A program made the translations under genes and the position numbers. The notes beneath the pieces are model-generated. The model saw only the letters and a program-made list of their open reading frames with translations. It had not been told where the DNA came from and did no database searches. From positions 868,001-932,000 of the forward strand of contig NZ_STGA01000029.1 in NCBI RefSeq assembly GCF_005222835.1: a DNA stretch of 64,000 nucleotides. The letters are read 5' to 3'. The stretch is from Rhizobium sp. FKY42 (GTDB lineage Bacteria; Pseudomonadota; Alphaproteobacteria; Rhizobiales; Rhizobiaceae). Each line of letters begins with the position of its first letter. Positions within the stretch are counted from its first letter, which is position 1. Of the stretch, positions 8,717-18,521 are shown piece by piece.

Positions 8717-9628
8717 TCAGAGCGCGCCCAGGCACCAGGCAAGAATGGACTTCTGCGCATGCAGGCGGTTTTCCGCTTCATCGAAAACAACGGACTGAGG
8801 ACCATCGATAACCTCGTCCGTCACCTCCTCGCCACGGTGGGCCGGGAGGCAATGCATGAAGAGGGCATCGCTTTTCGCCTTCGACATCAACTGTTCGTTG
8901 ACCTGGAAAGGTTGGAATATGTTGTGGCCGCGCGCCTTGTGCTCCTGGTTCATGGACACCCAGGTGTCGGTCACAACCATGTCGGCGCCGTTCACCGCCC
9001 GCTCTGCCTCATGGCAAAGCATGATTTCGCCGCCATTATTGCGTGACCAGTTCAAGTACTTGTCCAGCGGCTCAGAGCCCAGAGGAACCGCCATATTCAT
9101 GCGATATCCAAAGCGGGCAGCTCCCTCGACAAAGGAATGCAGCACATTGTTACCATCGCCGGTCCAGGCAAATGTCTTGCCGGTGACGGGACCGCGATGC
9201 TCTTCAAAGGTTAGAAGATCCGCCATGATCTGGCAGGGATGTGTTTCATCCGTCAGGCCGTTAATGACCGGAACAGTGGCATGCTCCGCCAATTCCAGCA
9301 ACCGCTTGTGATCGGTAGTGCGGATCATGATCGCATCGACGTAGCGCGAAAGAACTTTTGCGGTGTCGCCGATGGTTTCCGCGCGCCCCAACTGCATTTC
9401 CGTGCCGGACAGAAAAAGCGTTTCACCGCCAAGCTGGCGCATGCCGACATCAAAAGAGACGCGTGTGCGCGTGGACGGCTTTTCAAAGATCATGGCGAGC
9501 ATCTTACCCGCGAGCGGCTTGTCCGCCGTTCCTGCCTTCGTTGCCTGTTTGCGTGTGCGTGCATCATCCAGGATAGAACGCAGTTCGTTGGAGGAAACGG
9601 CCGAGAAATCGAGAAAATGCTTTGCCAT
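8717..9628 (-). CDS. argF: Ornithine carbamoyltransferase
   Basis: The enzyme (303 residues) joins carbamoyl phosphate and ornithine to citrulline in arginine synthesis. The carbamoyl phosphate loop S-T-R-T-R is at residues 52-56; [11 protein letters not shown] and the catalytic [11 protein letters not shown] (Cys260) mark the ornithine-binding part. Start ATG 9628 (MAKHFLDF) was preferred over 9655 because the family begins in this way. It follows argD by 59 bp on the same strand, forming an arginine gene pair. Confidence 0.96.
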   Translation of the reverse strand: MAKHFLDFSAVSSNELRSILDDARTRKQATKAGTADKPLAGKMLAMIFEKPSTRTRVSFDVGMRQLGGETLFLSGTEMQLGRAETIGDTAKVLSRYVDAIMIRTTDHKRLLELAEHATVPVINGLTDETHPCQIMADLLTFEEHRGPVTGKTFAWTGDGNNVLHSFVEGAARFGYRMNMAVPLGSEPLDKYLNWSRNNGGEIMLCHEAERAVNGADMVVTDTWVSMNQEHKARGHNIFQPFQVNEQLMSKAKSDALFMHCLPAHRGEEVTDEVIDGPQSVVFDEAENRLHAQKSILAWCLGAL

Positions 9629-9687
9629 GATGCGATCAATCCATCGGGGCGCCATCCGGCGGCCCTTTTCGTTTCAAATACCCAGTT

Positions 9688-10884
9688 TCAAGCCGACTTC
9701 TTCAACTGGTCCCTTTGCAGCTTCTCAGCGGCGCGCTCGATACGGGCAATACCCTCCCGCGCCTCTTCAGCCGTTACAACAAGCGGCGGCAGAAGACGAA
9801 TGACGTTGTCGCCTGCCGGCACTCCGAGAAGGTGTTCGTCACGCATAGCAGTCGCAAGTTCCCCAGCTGGAACGACGGCCTTGATGCCCAGCATCAGGCC
9901 TTCGCCGCGGATCTCTTCGATCACACCCGGAAAGCGATCTTTCAGCGCGGCCAGACCCTGCCGGAAAACGAGGGCGACATCGCGAACATTTTGCAGGAAG
10001 CCATCCTCAAGGACGACATCAAGAACGGCATTGCCCACGGCCATGGCAAGCGGATTACCGCCATAGGTCGTGCCGTGCACACCGGGCTTCATGCCGGAAG
10101 CAGCTTCTGCCGTTGCTAGGCAGGCGCCGAAAGGAAAACCGCCGCCGATGCCCTTGGCGACTGCCATGATGTCGGGCGTCACGCCGGACGACTCATAGGC
10201 GAAGAACTTGCCGGTACGACCGACACCCGTCTGGACTTCATCGAACATCAGCAGGAGACCATGCTCATCACACAGATCGCGCAAGGTCTTCAGAAACTCC
10301 TTCTCGACCACACGAATACCGCCCTCACCCTGGATCGGCTCGATCAGGATCGCCGCAGTGCTCTCGGTAATCGCAGCCTTCAATGCGTCTAGGTCACCGA
10401 AGGGAACCTGATCGAAGCCCGGTGCCTTTGGACCGAAACCCTCCAGATACTTTTCCTGGCCGCCCGCTGCGATTGTCGCAATCGTGCGTCCATGGAATGC
10501 GCCCTCAAAGGTGATGATGTGGAATTTCTCCGCATGCCCCTTGGAGTAGTGATAGCGGCGCGCGGTCTTGATTGCGCATTCGAGAGCTTCGGCACCGGAA
10601 TTGGTAAAGAACACCTTGTCGGCGAAGGTCGCATCGACGAGGCGACGTGCGAGACGCTCCTGATCCGGAATTTCATACAGGTTCGACAGATGCCAGACCT
10701 TCTCGGCCTGCGATTTCAGCGTCTGAACCAGATGCGGATTGGAATGACCGCACGACGTGACGGCGACGCCTGCGCCAAAATCGAGATATCGCTCGCCCGT
10801 TTCCGTCACGAGCCAGACGCCCTCGCCGCGCACGAAGCGCAATGGAGCCCTTGCAAACGTGTCGAAAAGCGCGGCTTCAGCCAT
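9688..10884 (-). CDS. argD: Acetylornithine transaminase
   Basis: This 398-residue class III aminotransferase has the expected PLP site ([18 protein letters not shown], with the lysine after AVA) and [13 protein letters not shown], together with [17 protein letters not shown]. It converts N-acetylglutamate semialdehyde to N-acetylornithine, and in many bacteria also acts on succinyldiaminopimelate. Start ATG 10884 ([10 protein letters not shown]) has AAGGAGTG upstream; the open frame extends to 10959 but those residues are not family-like. argF follows directly, so the two are probably cotranscribed. Confidence 0.96.
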   Translation of the reverse strand: MAEAALFDTFARAPLRFVRGEGVWLVTETGERYLDFGAGVAVTSCGHSNPHLVQTLKSQAEKVWHLSNLYEIPDQERLARRLVDATFADKVFFTNSGAEALECAIKTARRYHYSKGHAEKFHIITFEGAFHGRTIATIAAGGQEKYLEGFGPKAPGFDQVPFGDLDALKAAITESTAAILIEPIQGEGGIRVVEKEFLKTLRDLCDEHGLLLMFDEVQTGVGRTGKFFAYESSGVTPDIMAVAKGIGGGFPFGACLATAEAASGMKPGVHGTTYGGNPLAMAVGNAVLDVVLEDGFLQNVRDVALVFRQGLAALKDRFPGVIEEIRGEGLMLGIKAVVPAGELATAMRDEHLLGVPAGDNVIRLLPPLVVTAEEAREGIARIERAAEKLQRDQLKKSA

Positions 10885-11301
10885 GGCGACATCACTCCTT
10901 GAGGCAATAAATCCAACCGGCGGCGGCACTCGCCGCCAAAAATCAAAATGCCGCCCCAATGGACGGCGTCGGCACTATCCGCATTTAGCCACTCCCTGTC
11001 AACAAAAGCCTTGATTCACAGCGGAAACCGGCGACAAAGGCGGCTTGAATGCCACTCAACTCTCTGTGGCAAAAATGACTCGCCCTTCAAGCAAGTTGGG
11101 GAAAACCCGGAAATCGATTCGCAGCGATTCCGCCGACTCTTGTCAGCGAGTCCAGCGCCCATTAGGTTAATCATCAATTACTAGACTGCATGCGGCGGAA
11201 CTAGTCACCAAAAGTATAGATATAGTATGCGCGGCGAATTACTTTCGCCGTAACGGTGAGAGATTCTGTCTTCTAATGCGTGCTCAAGGCGGAGAGACTG
11301 C
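10885..11301. promoter_or_regulatory. argD-gcrA intergenic region with clustered GANTC (CcrM) sites
   Basis: This 417-bp divergent region holds no gene that I can support. Six GANTC sites lie at 11077, 11116, 11126, 11135, 11148 and 11262; four of them fall within 37 bp. CcrM methylates GANTC in alphaproteobacteria, and GcrA reads that methylation. A TTAA-N7-TTAC sequence at 11167-11181 is one base from the CtrA consensus TTAA-N7-TTAA. A GC-rich inverted repeat (GGCGGC/GCCGCC) lies near 10920-10938 beside argD. Functions are inferred from position and motif. Confidence 0.55.
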
Positions 11302-11865
11302 ATGAACTGGACAGATGAACGCGTCGAGAAATTGAAACGGCTATGGGCCGAGGGGCTGAGCGCGAGCCAGATTGCCGCACAACTGGGTGGCGTCAGCCGC
11401 AATGCCGTGATCGGCAAGGTGCACCGTCTCAATCTTCCTGGTCGCGTGAAGGCAGGCGGACCGGCCACCCCGACCCGCGCCCCAAAGCGTCCTGCGGCAA
11501 CACCTGCAGCACGGCCAGCAACTTTCGCTGCACGGCCAGCGGCAGCGCCTGCGCCGGCAAACCGGTCGGTTTCTCGTCCGGCCAACATCATTTCCTCTAC
11601 GGACAACATGGACATCACTGTCCTCGAGCCGACGGAATTGGTGCCGGTCAATGATCGTGCAATGCCCGAGGCGCGTCGTCTGGTCCTCACCGAGTTGACA
11701 GAGCGTACATGCAAGTGGCCGGTGGGCGATCCTTTGAAGGAAGACTTTCATTTCTGCGGTGCGGAAGCCTGTGATGGTTCGCCCTACTGCAAGTACCATG
11801 CACGCATGGCCTACCAGCCGGTTACCGAGCGCCGCAAGGCAGCCAATGCCGTCTCCCGCGGCTGA
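11302..11865 (+). CDS. gcrA: GcrA cell-cycle regulator
   Basis: The 187-residue product begins with the diagnostic GcrA helix-turn-helix: MNWTDERVEKLKRLWAEGLS, then QIAAQLGGVSRNAVIGKVHR. A low-complexity Ala/Pro/Arg linker (about 55-95) joins it to the conserved C-terminal part, CKWPVGDP...FCGA, with CKYHARMAYQP at the end. GcrA binds sigma-70 RNA polymerase and activates promoters carrying methylated GANTC, controlling the cell cycle in alphaproteobacteria. Its own upstream region is rich in GANTC. A ribosome-binding GGCGGAGAG precedes the ATG. Confidence 0.95.
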   Translation: MNWTDERVEKLKRLWAEGLSASQIAAQLGGVSRNAVIGKVHRLNLPGRVKAGGPATPTRAPKRPAATPAARPATFAARPAAAPAPANRSVSRPANIISSTDNMDITVLEPTELVPVNDRAMPEARRLVLTELTERTCKWPVGDPLKEDFHFCGAEACDGSPYCKYHARMAYQPVTERRKAANAVSRG

Positions 11866-11890
11866 TCGCCAAACACATCCAGGTTTTCGA

Positions 11891-11916
11891 AAAACGGGCC
11901 GCGCGCCCGTTTTTTT
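11891..11916 (+). terminator. Rho-independent terminator of gcrA
   Basis: Stem AAAACGGGC (11891-11899) pairs with GCCCGTTTT (11905-11913), with a 5-nt loop and a T run to 11916. Confidence 0.9.
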
Positions 11917-11936
11917 GTGCCTTGTCCAGGGGCCAC

Positions 11937-11958
11937 AAAAAACCCGGCTTTCGCCGGG
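11937..11958 (-). terminator. Rho-independent terminator of the phoB-end transcript
   Basis: On the minus strand CCCGGC-GAAA-GCCGGG forms a hairpin with a GNRA tetraloop followed by six T residues, 28 bases after the phoB stop. It faces the gcrA terminator. Confidence 0.88.
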
Positions 11959-11986
11959 CTTGTTCGTCTCTATTCTGGAAAGCCTC

Positions 11987-12670
11987 TCAGGATTCCATAG
12001 AGTAGCCGGCACCGCGAACCGTGCGGATGACATCCTGCATGTTAGAGAAATTCAGGGCCTTGCGCAGGCGCCCGACATGCACATCCACCGTGCGCTCATC
12101 GACATATATGTCATGACCCCAGACGCCGTCGAGCAACTGCGATCGTGAAAAGACACGCCCCGGCGAGGCCATCAGGAACTCCAGCAAACGGAACTCCGTC
12201 GGCCCCAGCCGCACTTCACGGCTCTTGCGGTGAACACGATGCGTCTCCCGATCCAGTTCGATATCACCGCACTTTAAGACGCTGGAGAGAACCTCAGGCT
12301 TTGCGCGGCGCAGCATGGCCTTTACGCGGGCCATGAGTTCCGGCGTCGAGAAGGGCTTCACAACGTAGTCGTCGGCACCCGTAGCAAGGCCACGCACGCG
12401 CTCGTTTTCCTCACCGCGCGCCGTCAGCATGATGATCGGCAGGCGTTCGGTTTCCGCCCGCATGCGCAGCCGACGGCAGAGCTCGATACCCGATACGCCC
12501 GGAAGCATCCAGTCCAGGATCAACAGGTCCGGAACACGTTCCTGAAGCCGGATCTCGGCTTCATCACCCCGTAAGATGGTTTCAACCTCGTAGCCCTCAG
12601 ACTCAAGATTGTAGCGCAGGAGAACGCTGAGCGCCTCCTCGTCTTCGACAACCGCGACTTTCGGCTGCAT
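11987..12670 (-). CDS. phoB: Phosphate regulon response regulator PhoB
   Basis: The 227-residue OmpR-type regulator has a receiver domain (phosphoacceptor Asp53 in LLILDWMLPG, acidic pocket VVEDEE at 8-13, switch Lys in VVKPFS). A winged-helix DNA-binding domain follows (LGPTEFRLLEFLMASPGRVFSR and DERTVDVHVGRLRKAL). Phosphorylated by PhoR during phosphate shortage, PhoB binds Pho boxes such as the one before pstS. It is the last gene of the phoR-pst-phoU-phoB series, 21 bp after phoU, and is followed by a terminator. Confidence 0.97.
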   Translation of the reverse strand: MQPKVAVVEDEEALSVLLRYNLESEGYEVETILRGDEAEIRLQERVPDLLILDWMLPGVSGIELCRRLRMRAETERLPIIMLTARGEENERVRGLATGADDYVVKPFSTPELMARVKAMLRRAKPEVLSSVLKCGDIELDRETHRVHRKSREVRLGPTEFRLLEFLMASPGRVFSRSQLLDGVWGHDIYVDERTVDVHVGRLRKALNFSNMQDVIRTVRGAGYSMES

Positions 12671-12691
12671 GGCATATCACTCCGTTCCCGC

Positions 12692-13402
12692 TTACTCGAC
12701 GACAGCGCCCAGTGTATTGGAGCTATCGTCCTTGGGACGCTCTCCCTGCGGCTGTGCACCGGTCGCGATGTAATAGATCGTTTCGGCGATGTTGGTCGCA
12801 TGGTCGCCAATGCGCTCGATGTTCTTCGCGCAAAACAGAAGATGCGTGCAGGTGGTGATGTTACGGGGATCTTCCATCATGTAGGTCAAAAGCTCGCGAA
12901 ACAGCGAGGTGTACATGGCATCGATCTCTTCGTCGCGCTGACGGATCGCTTCAGCCTTTTGGGCCGAACGGTTGGCAAACACGTCCAGGACTTCCTTGAG
13001 CTGCACCAGCGCCAGTTCGGAAAGATGCTCCAGCCCGCGCGCCAGTTTGCGTGGAACGCCGGTGCCCTGAACGGCAATCACCCGCTTGGCGTTATTCTTG
13101 CCAAGGTCGCCGACGCGCTCAAGATCAGCCGCGATCCGAAGCGTACCGATGATTTCACGCAGGTCCGCTGCCATCGGCTGCCGCTTGGCAATCGTGACAA
13201 TGGCCTTTTCCTGAATTTCGCGCTCGGCATTGTCCAGAATGACGTCGTCAGAAATGACCTTCTGGGCGAGAGCGCTATCGCCGTTCACCAAAGCGTGCAC
13301 GGCATCGGCGCACATTTGTTCGGCCAACCCACCCATTTCCGAAATGCGCCGGTTGAGATACTTCAGCTCTTCATCAAAGGCTGACATAATATGCGATGAC
13401 AT
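12692..13402 (-). CDS. phoU: Phosphate signalling protein PhoU
   Basis: The protein (236 residues) consists of two PhoU three-helix bundles. The repeated metal-binding pattern is visible as ADLEREIIGTL-like ADLREIIGTLRIAADLERVGDLGKN in the first half and FCAKNIERIGDHATNIAE in the second. PhoU connects the Pst transporter with PhoR and keeps the regulon off when phosphate is plentiful. It lies between pstB and phoB in the leftward operon. The start at 13402 has GAGGAAA before it; a later Met (MSAFDEELKYL) is an alternative. Confidence 0.97.
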   Translation of the reverse strand: MSSHIMSAFDEELKYLNRRISEMGGLAEQMCADAVHALVNGDSALAQKVISDDVILDNAEREIQEKAIVTIAKRQPMAADLREIIGTLRIAADLERVGDLGKNNAKRVIAVQGTGVPRKLARGLEHLSELALVQLKEVLDVFANRSAQKAEAIRQRDEEIDAMYTSLFRELLTYMMEDPRNITTCTHLLFCAKNIERIGDHATNIAETIYYIATGAQPQGERPKDDSSNTLGAVVE

Positions 13403-13452
13403 GGAATTTTCCTCGGATCTGGAGTGTCAGGGACGGTCAGGAGCTGGTGGGC

Positions 13453-14268
13453 TCAGCCGAAGCGGCCCATGATGTAGTCCTGCGTGCGCTGGTCATCCGG
13501 GTTGGTGAACATCTTGTCGGTATCGTTTTCTTCTACCAACTGTCCCAGGTGGAACATGGCGGTGCGCTGCGATACGCGTGCGGCCTGCTGCATCGAATGC
13601 GTCACGATGACGATCGTATAGTTACTGCGCAACTCGTGGATCAGTTCCTCCACTTTGGCCGTCGCAATCGGATCGAGCGCCGAGCATGGCTCATCCATGA
13701 GGATCACTTCAGGCGACACCGCGATGGCGCGCGCAATGCAGAGGCGTTGCTGCTGGCCACCGGAAAGACCGGTGCCGGATTCCTGCAGGCGATCCTTCAC
13801 CTCGTTCCAGAGGCCGGCACGCTGAAGGCTAGCCTCAACGATCTGGTCCATGTCGGTCTTTGACCGGGCAAGACCATGGATGCGCGGGCCATAGGAGATG
13901 TTTTCGTAGATCGACTTCGGGAAAGGGTTCGGCTTCTGGAACACCATGCCGACGCGAGCCCGCAGTTCCACCACGTCAATGGCCGGATCATAGATGTCAT
14001 CGCCATCCAGCGTAATCCTGCCTGTCACCCGGCAGCTATCGATCGTGTCGTTCATGCGGTTCAGTGTCCGCAGGAAAGTCGACTTGCCGCATCCTGACGG
14101 TCCGATCAGCGCCGTTACCGTGTTCTGCCGCACATTCAGGTTCACGTCGAACAGGGCCCGCTTCTCCCCGTAATAGACGGAGACGTCCTTGCCGATCATC
14201 TTGTAGGAAAGGTCATTCATTCTCTGATCCAGCGCCTTTTCAACTGCTGCTTCGGTCATCATGTTCAT
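13453..14268 (-). CDS. pstB: Phosphate ABC transporter, ATP-binding protein PstB
   Basis: This ATPase of 271 residues energises phosphate uptake at the inner membrane. Walker A is GPSGCGKST at about 56-64, the signature is [15 protein letters not shown], and Walker B is [13 protein letters not shown]; the PstB-typical [20 protein letters not shown] is complete. Start ATG 14268 has AAGGAG eight bases upstream and sits 16 bp after pstA; the frame stays open further upstream inside pstA, which is not meaningful. It cooperates with PstC, PstA and PstS encoded next door. Confidence 0.97.
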   Translation of the reverse strand: MNMMTEAAVEKALDQRMNDLSYKMIGKDVSVYYGEKRALFDVNLNVRQNTVTALIGPSGCGKSTFLRTLNRMNDTIDSCRVTGRITLDGDDIYDPAIDVVELRARVGMVFQKPNPFPKSIYENISYGPRIHGLARSKTDMDQIVEASLQRAGLWNEVKDRLQESGTGLSGGQQQRLCIARAIAVSPEVILMDEPCSALDPIATAKVEELIHELRSNYTIVIVTHSMQQAARVSQRTAMFHLGQLVEENDTDKMFTNPDDQRTQDYIMGRFG

Positions 14269-14284
14269 AGAACCGTCTCCTTGG

Positions 14285-15604
14285 CTACCAGCGCCGCTCG
14301 AACCGGCGCCGCAAGAGGATCGCGCCGACATTCATGACAATGAGGAAGAGGAGCAGAATGATGATTGCTCCGGAAGTCCGTTCAACGAAGGCGCGTTCCG
14401 CCTCGTTTGCCCACATGTAGATCTGCACCGGCAGCGCCGTCGAAGGATCCATCGGGGTCGTCGGGAAATTGGCCACGAAAGCGACCATGCCGATCAGAAG
14501 CAGAGGCGCCGTCTCGCCCAGGGCGTGCGCCAGGCCGATGATCGTGCCTGTCAGGATACCCGGCATGGCAAGCGGCAGAACGTGGTGAAAAATGGTCTGC
14601 ATCTTGGAAGCGCCAAGGCCGAGTGCCGCTGCACGGATTGAGGGCGGGACCGCCTTCAACGCAGCCCGGGTCGCAATAATGATGGTCGGCAATGTCATCA
14701 ATGTCAGAACGAAACCACCAACCAGCGAGGCCGAACGCGGCAGGCCCATGAAGTTGATGAACACCGCAAGGCCCAGCAGACCGTAGACGATAGATGGCAC
14801 CGCCGCGAGATTGTTGATATTCACCTCGATCAGATCCGTGAAGCGGTTCTTGGGTGCGAACTCTTCAAGATAGATGGACGCTGCAACGCCGATGGGCAGC
14901 GAGAGCACCAGGACGATCAGCATCATGTAGAACGAGCCGATCAAAGCTACTCCCACACCGGACGCTTCGGCACGACTGGAAGCACCGTTGAAAAAGATGC
15001 CAGTGTTGAAATGTTTAGCGAGCGCGCCCGCTTCCGCGAGTTTGTTCATCCAGCCGACCTGCTGGTCCGAAACTTTGCGATTTTCCTGCGGAACGGACAG
15101 GTTGATCTGGCCCTTGAAGGCGGAGTCGATGTCACCGGCCGCAAGCAGCGTTACGGTCTTTGTCGTGCCAATAATCGATGGATCAGCGACGACCATGTCA
15201 CGCAACTGGCTGCGGACACCGTCCGACAGCATCTGGCCCAGCTCTTTCTGCTTGGCTCTATCATTCTGGGCGACACCAAGAGCGTTGGCCAGAGCATTGC
15301 GGGCCATAACAGGATAATTAGCAGTCAGCAGGACCTGCGGATTGCTGGCGCGCTGATTCTGAGGATCGATGATCTTCTCTGAAAATTCGACTGCGAGCGT
15401 GACACCTGTCTGCTGAAAGGCGGTGTAGCCCTTGGAAACGACCGACCACAACAGGACGAACAGAAAGATCAGACCGAACGAAAGCGCGGCAATGCCATAG
15501 GCGCGGAACCGACGCTCCGCTGCATAGCGCTTCTTCAGTCCAATATCACGACGCGGTGTGCGTGCCACTGGAGCAGTGGCCGTGGGTGTGACGACCTGGC
15601 TCAT
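14285..15604 (-). CDS. pstA: Phosphate ABC transporter permease PstA
   Basis: The protein has 439 residues. An N-terminal extension carries one membrane segment ([20 protein letters not shown]) and a large periplasmic loop with the DUF3333-like part. The six-helix BPD permease core follows, with the EAA loop [21 protein letters not shown] and [13 protein letters not shown]. The long N-terminus is normal for alphaproteobacterial PstA. Its ATG overlaps the pstC stop as ATGA (4 bp), indicating translational coupling. Confidence 0.95.
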   Translation of the reverse strand: MSQVVTPTATAPVARTPRRDIGLKKRYAAERRFRAYGIAALSFGLIFLFVLLWSVVSKGYTAFQQTGVTLAVEFSEKIIDPQNQRASNPQVLLTANYPVMARNALANALGVAQNDRAKQKELGQMLSDGVRSQLRDMVVADPSIIGTTKTVTLLAAGDIDSAFKGQINLSVPQENRKVSDQQVGWMNKLAEAGALAKHFNTGIFFNGASSRAEASGVGVALIGSFYMMLIVLVLSLPIGVAASIYLEEFAPKNRFTDLIEVNINNLAAVPSIVYGLLGLAVFINFMGLPRSASLVGGFVLTLMTLPTIIIATRAALKAVPPSIRAAALGLGASKMQTIFHHVLPLAMPGILTGTIIGLAHALGETAPLLLIGMVAFVANFPTTPMDPSTALPVQIYMWANEAERAFVERTSGAIIILLLFLIVMNVGAILLRRRFERRW

Positions 15605-17085
15605 TCATACTGCTCCCGATATTTGCGCACGATGTAGAGCGCGTAGATGTTGAGGCATAGCGTGATGATAAACAGCGTGATGCCGAGTGCGAAGGCGACG
15701 AGCGTTTGCGGCGAAGTGAATTCCAGGTCGCCCGTCAACTGGCTGACGATCTTGACGGTCACGGTCGTCATCGGTTCGAACGGGTTCAACTGGATGCGGG
15801 CAGCAACACCGGCGGCAAGGACCACGATCATGGTTTCACCGATTGCACGCGATGCCGTCATCAGGATCGCACCGACAATGCCGGGCAGTGCTGCGGGCAG
15901 GACGACACGCTTGATCGTTTCGGAGCGGGTTGCACCCAGGCCGAGCGAACCGTCCCGGAGTGCGCGCGGCACGGCAGTGATGATGTCATCCGAGAGGGAA
16001 GAAACGTATGGGATCAGCATGATGCCCATGACGAAACCGGCTGTCAGGACACTCTGCGCCTGGATGAAGTTCGAATAGTCACCCGTCGCAAGCCCATGGA
16101 TCTGCGAAGAAATGTCACGCAGGAAAGGGCCGACAGTCGTCAGAGCAAAGAAGCCGTAGACGATGGTCGGGATACCCGCCAGCACTTCCAGGAGCGGCTT
16201 AGTGATAGAGCGAACGCGCTGCGAGGCATATTCCGACATGTAGATTGCCGCGAACAGGCCGATCGGCACCGCGAACAGCATGGCGACGAAACCGATATAG
16301 AGCGTGCCGAGCAGAAGCGGGATCAGGCCGAACTGGCCTTCCGATGCCGTCGCTCCCGCTGCTGCGAAGCGGGGATCCCAGACAGTTCCGAAAAAGAACT
16401 CATGAGCCGGAACGCGGGCAAAAAAGTGTGTGGCCTCCGTCAACATCGATGCAATGATGCCGACTGTTGTCAGGATCGCGATGGATGAAGCGACAACGAG
16501 ACTTGCCAGAATGACGGACTCGACGCGGTTGCGGGCGCGGAACCTTGGCGCGATCAGCCGATAGGCGAGCGCAGCACCGCCGACAGCGACAAGCAGAACG
16601 GCAACATTGCGCAGCAGATCGCTTCGCGCATTCATGCTATTCAGGTCGTTCGCGGCCTTGATCATGTAGGCTTCCGGGTCGCCTGCAATGGCAACACCAC
16701 GTGCCGCCATGAGATTGCGCAAGTCTGCCGGATTGCGCTCGGCCTGGGCCGCTTCTTCGGCAGAAAGTGCGCGCATTCCCCGCGCAATACCTTCGATCAT
16801 GCCGAAGGACAGGCCTTGGCTCGCCTGCGACTGAGCCTTGACCTCAGCCGGAAACTCGCCACGAATACTGGAATTGATGATGGCTGGCGCCGCTATGAGC
16901 CAGACGCCAAGCAAAAGGGCCGCCGGAAGTGCGGACCAGATGGCGACGAAGCTACCGTAGTAGCCGGGCCGCGAATGCATACTGGAGGAACGACCGCCTG
17001 CGAGCGCAAGCGCGCGGCGGCTTCCGGCCAGATAGCCGATCATTGCAATTGCCGCTGTGATCAACAGAAGCGTGGAAGTTGTCAT
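15601..17085 (-). CDS. pstC: Phosphate ABC transporter permease PstC
   Basis: The 494-residue permease has extra N-terminal membrane segments (one at the start, one near 55-70, one near 160) and a periplasmic stretch. These precede the permease core with ADVRSITKPLLEVLAGIPTIVYG-like RSITKPLLEVLAGIPT and the EAA loop ITAVPRALRDGSLGLGAT. Like PstA it is the long alphaproteobacterial form. It pairs with PstA as the phosphate channel. GGGGGAT precedes the ATG. A 197-bp gap with a hairpin separates it from pstS. Confidence 0.95.
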   Translation of the reverse strand: MTTSTLLLITAAIAMIGYLAGSRRALALAGGRSSSMHSRPGYYGSFVAIWSALPAALLLGVWLIAAPAIINSSIRGEFPAEVKAQSQASQGLSFGMIEGIARGMRALSAEEAAQAERNPADLRNLMAARGVAIAGDPEAYMIKAANDLNSMNARSDLLRNVAVLLVAVGGAALAYRLIAPRFRARNRVESVILASLVVASSIAILTTVGIIASMLTEATHFFARVPAHEFFFGTVWDPRFAAAGATASEGQFGLIPLLLGTLYIGFVAMLFAVPIGLFAAIYMSEYASQRVRSITKPLLEVLAGIPTIVYGFFALTTVGPFLRDISSQIHGLATGDYSNFIQAQSVLTAGFVMGIMLIPYVSSLSDDIITAVPRALRDGSLGLGATRSETIKRVVLPAALPGIVGAILMTASRAIGETMIVVLAAGVAARIQLNPFEPMTTVTVKIVSQLTGDLEFTSPQTLVAFALGITLFIITLCLNIYALYIVRKYREQYE

Positions 17086-17248
17086 AAGATCCCCCGGCTT
17101 GCGCCCCAGCGGTTTCAGCTCAGTCGAGCGCCGCGCGCCTCACATTGAGAGGCCGTACAGAATTCCGGTTAACAGGATACTGAGCCTTCAGAAAAGCCCG
17201 TCCGAAGAAATGGAGCCAGTCCTGCCATGAGAGCTGGCTGGCTGAGAG

Positions 17249-17269
17249 CTGGCGGTCGATCCGCCAGCC
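17249..17269 (-). other. Intercistronic hairpin between pstS and pstC
   Basis: GCTGGCGG (17249-17256) and CCGCCAGC (17262-17269) form an 8-bp perfect stem with a 5-nt loop, 13 bp after the pstS stop. There is no T run. Hairpins in this place usually protect or trim the messenger so that the binding protein is made in excess over the permeases; that role is inferred here. Confidence 0.6.
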
Positions 17270-17281
17270 CTCATAATTTGA

Positions 17282-18316
17282 TTACATGGTCTTGCCGGCG
17301 GCAAAGTCCTTGCGGACCTGCTCGCGCTGCGCATCAGGAGCGGCAACGAGGCCGTATTCTGCCAGCGGGGAGTCAGGGCCGACCATTGCGTCGGAGGTGA
17401 AGAACTCAACATATTCCTTCAGGCCCGGGATCACACCCAGATGCGCCTTCTTCACGTAGAAGAACAGCGGACGAGAAACCGGGTACTTGCCGGAGGAGAT
17501 GGTTTCAGTCGACGGAACAACGCCCTCGACCGTTGCAACCTTCAGCTTGTCCATGTTGTTTTCATAGAAGGCGAGACCGAAGACGCCGAGGCCGGTCTTG
17601 TTGGCAGAAATACGAGCCAGCGTTTCAGTGTAGTCGCCGTCGATATCCACAGCCACACCGTCCTTGCGAACAGCAACGCACTTAGCGGCAGCCTGCTTGG
17701 CATCGGTGATTGCAGCCTTGATCACGTCCGCTGCACCCGACTTCTTGCAGCCTTCAGACATGATCTTCTCTTCGAAGACTTCGCGCGTGCCGTGCTTGGA
17801 GCCCGGAATGTAAGCGGCAATCGGGCCCTTTGGCAGAGTCGGGTTGATGTCGGACCAGTTCTTGTAAGGATTGGCAACGAGCTTGCCGTCAACGACGACT
17901 TCAGCCGCCAGAGCCTTGTAAATATCCTTCGGCTCGATCTTCATGTCGCCATTGCCGGAGTCGGCTGCGAATACGATGCCATCGTAACCGATGCGAACTT
18001 CCTGGATTTCGGTTACACCGGCAGCCTTGCAGGCTTCAACTTCGCTCTTGTTGATCGGACGCGAAGAGTTTGCGATGTCGATGGTCGCCTCACCAACGCC
18101 CTTGCAGAATTCCTTGAGGCCGGCACCCGAACCGCCAGACTCAACGACCGGCGTCTTGAACTTGTTGAAGGTTTCGCCAAAGGTCTCGGCAACAATCTTG
18201 GCGTAGGGAAGAACAGTCGAGGAGCCAGCGATCTGGATCTGGTCGCGCGCGGAGGCTGCACCGGCGAATGCAACGGAAGCAACCAAAGCAGCTGCGGTAA
18301 GTTTCAGAACGGTCAT
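17282..18316 (-). CDS. pstS: Periplasmic phosphate-binding protein PstS
   Basis: The 344-residue protein has a signal peptide (LTAAALVASVAFAGAASA, cut before RDQIQIAG). The phosphate-site motifs follow: AGSSTVLPYAKI at the start, VESGGSGAGLKEFC and ANSSRPINKSEVE. It captures inorganic phosphate in the periplasm for PstCAB. Start ATG 18316 has GGGAG six bases upstream; ATG 18322 would be too close to that site. A three-unit Pho box lies 115-145 bp upstream. Four or more cysteines in the mature part may form disulfides. Confidence 0.96.
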   Translation of the reverse strand: MTVLKLTAAALVASVAFAGAASARDQIQIAGSSTVLPYAKIVAETFGETFNKFKTPVVESGGSGAGLKEFCKGVGEATIDIANSSRPINKSEVEACKAAGVTEIQEVRIGYDGIVFAADSGNGDMKIEPKDIYKALAAEVVVDGKLVANPYKNWSDINPTLPKGPIAAYIPGSKHGTREVFEEKIMSEGCKKSGAADVIKAAITDAKQAAAKCVAVRKDGVAVDIDGDYTETLARISANKTGLGVFGLAFYENNMDKLKVATVEGVVPSTETISSGKYPVSRPLFFYVKKAHLGVIPGLKEYVEFFTSDAMVGPDSPLAEYGLVAAPDAQREQVRKDFAAGKTM

Positions 18317-18431
18317 AATCATCTCCCGATAGGGGCCCGATAGGGGGTTTGAATGGACGCTGCCTTCTGCTGGCTCTTGCCTGGCCAGCACTTCGGCTTG
18401 CCTCTCATAGCTGCCGGAGCACAACCCTTTT

Positions 18432-18460
18432 ATGTCAGTTCAATGAAACATTTATGACAA
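18432..18460 (-). promoter_or_regulatory. Pho box (PhoB binding site) of pstS
   Basis: Read on the minus strand, TTGTCAT, GTTTCAT and CTGACAT follow each other with 4-bp gaps, an 11-bp period. The consensus is direct repeats of CTGTCAT at the same spacing. The site lies upstream of pstS and downstream of phoR, so it should drive the pstSCAB-phoUB transcript. Confidence 0.85.
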
Positions 18461-18521
18461 TCTAAATAACTGAATTCTATTCCTTTTTTGAGCGAGCGAT
18501 GCATGCCGTACGAAAGCTTCG

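Noticed and set aside
14268-14331. N-terminal extension of PstB
   Set aside because: The extra 21 residues lie inside the end of pstA, are Ser/Gly-rich and unlike the family; ATG 14268 has a good ribosome-binding site.
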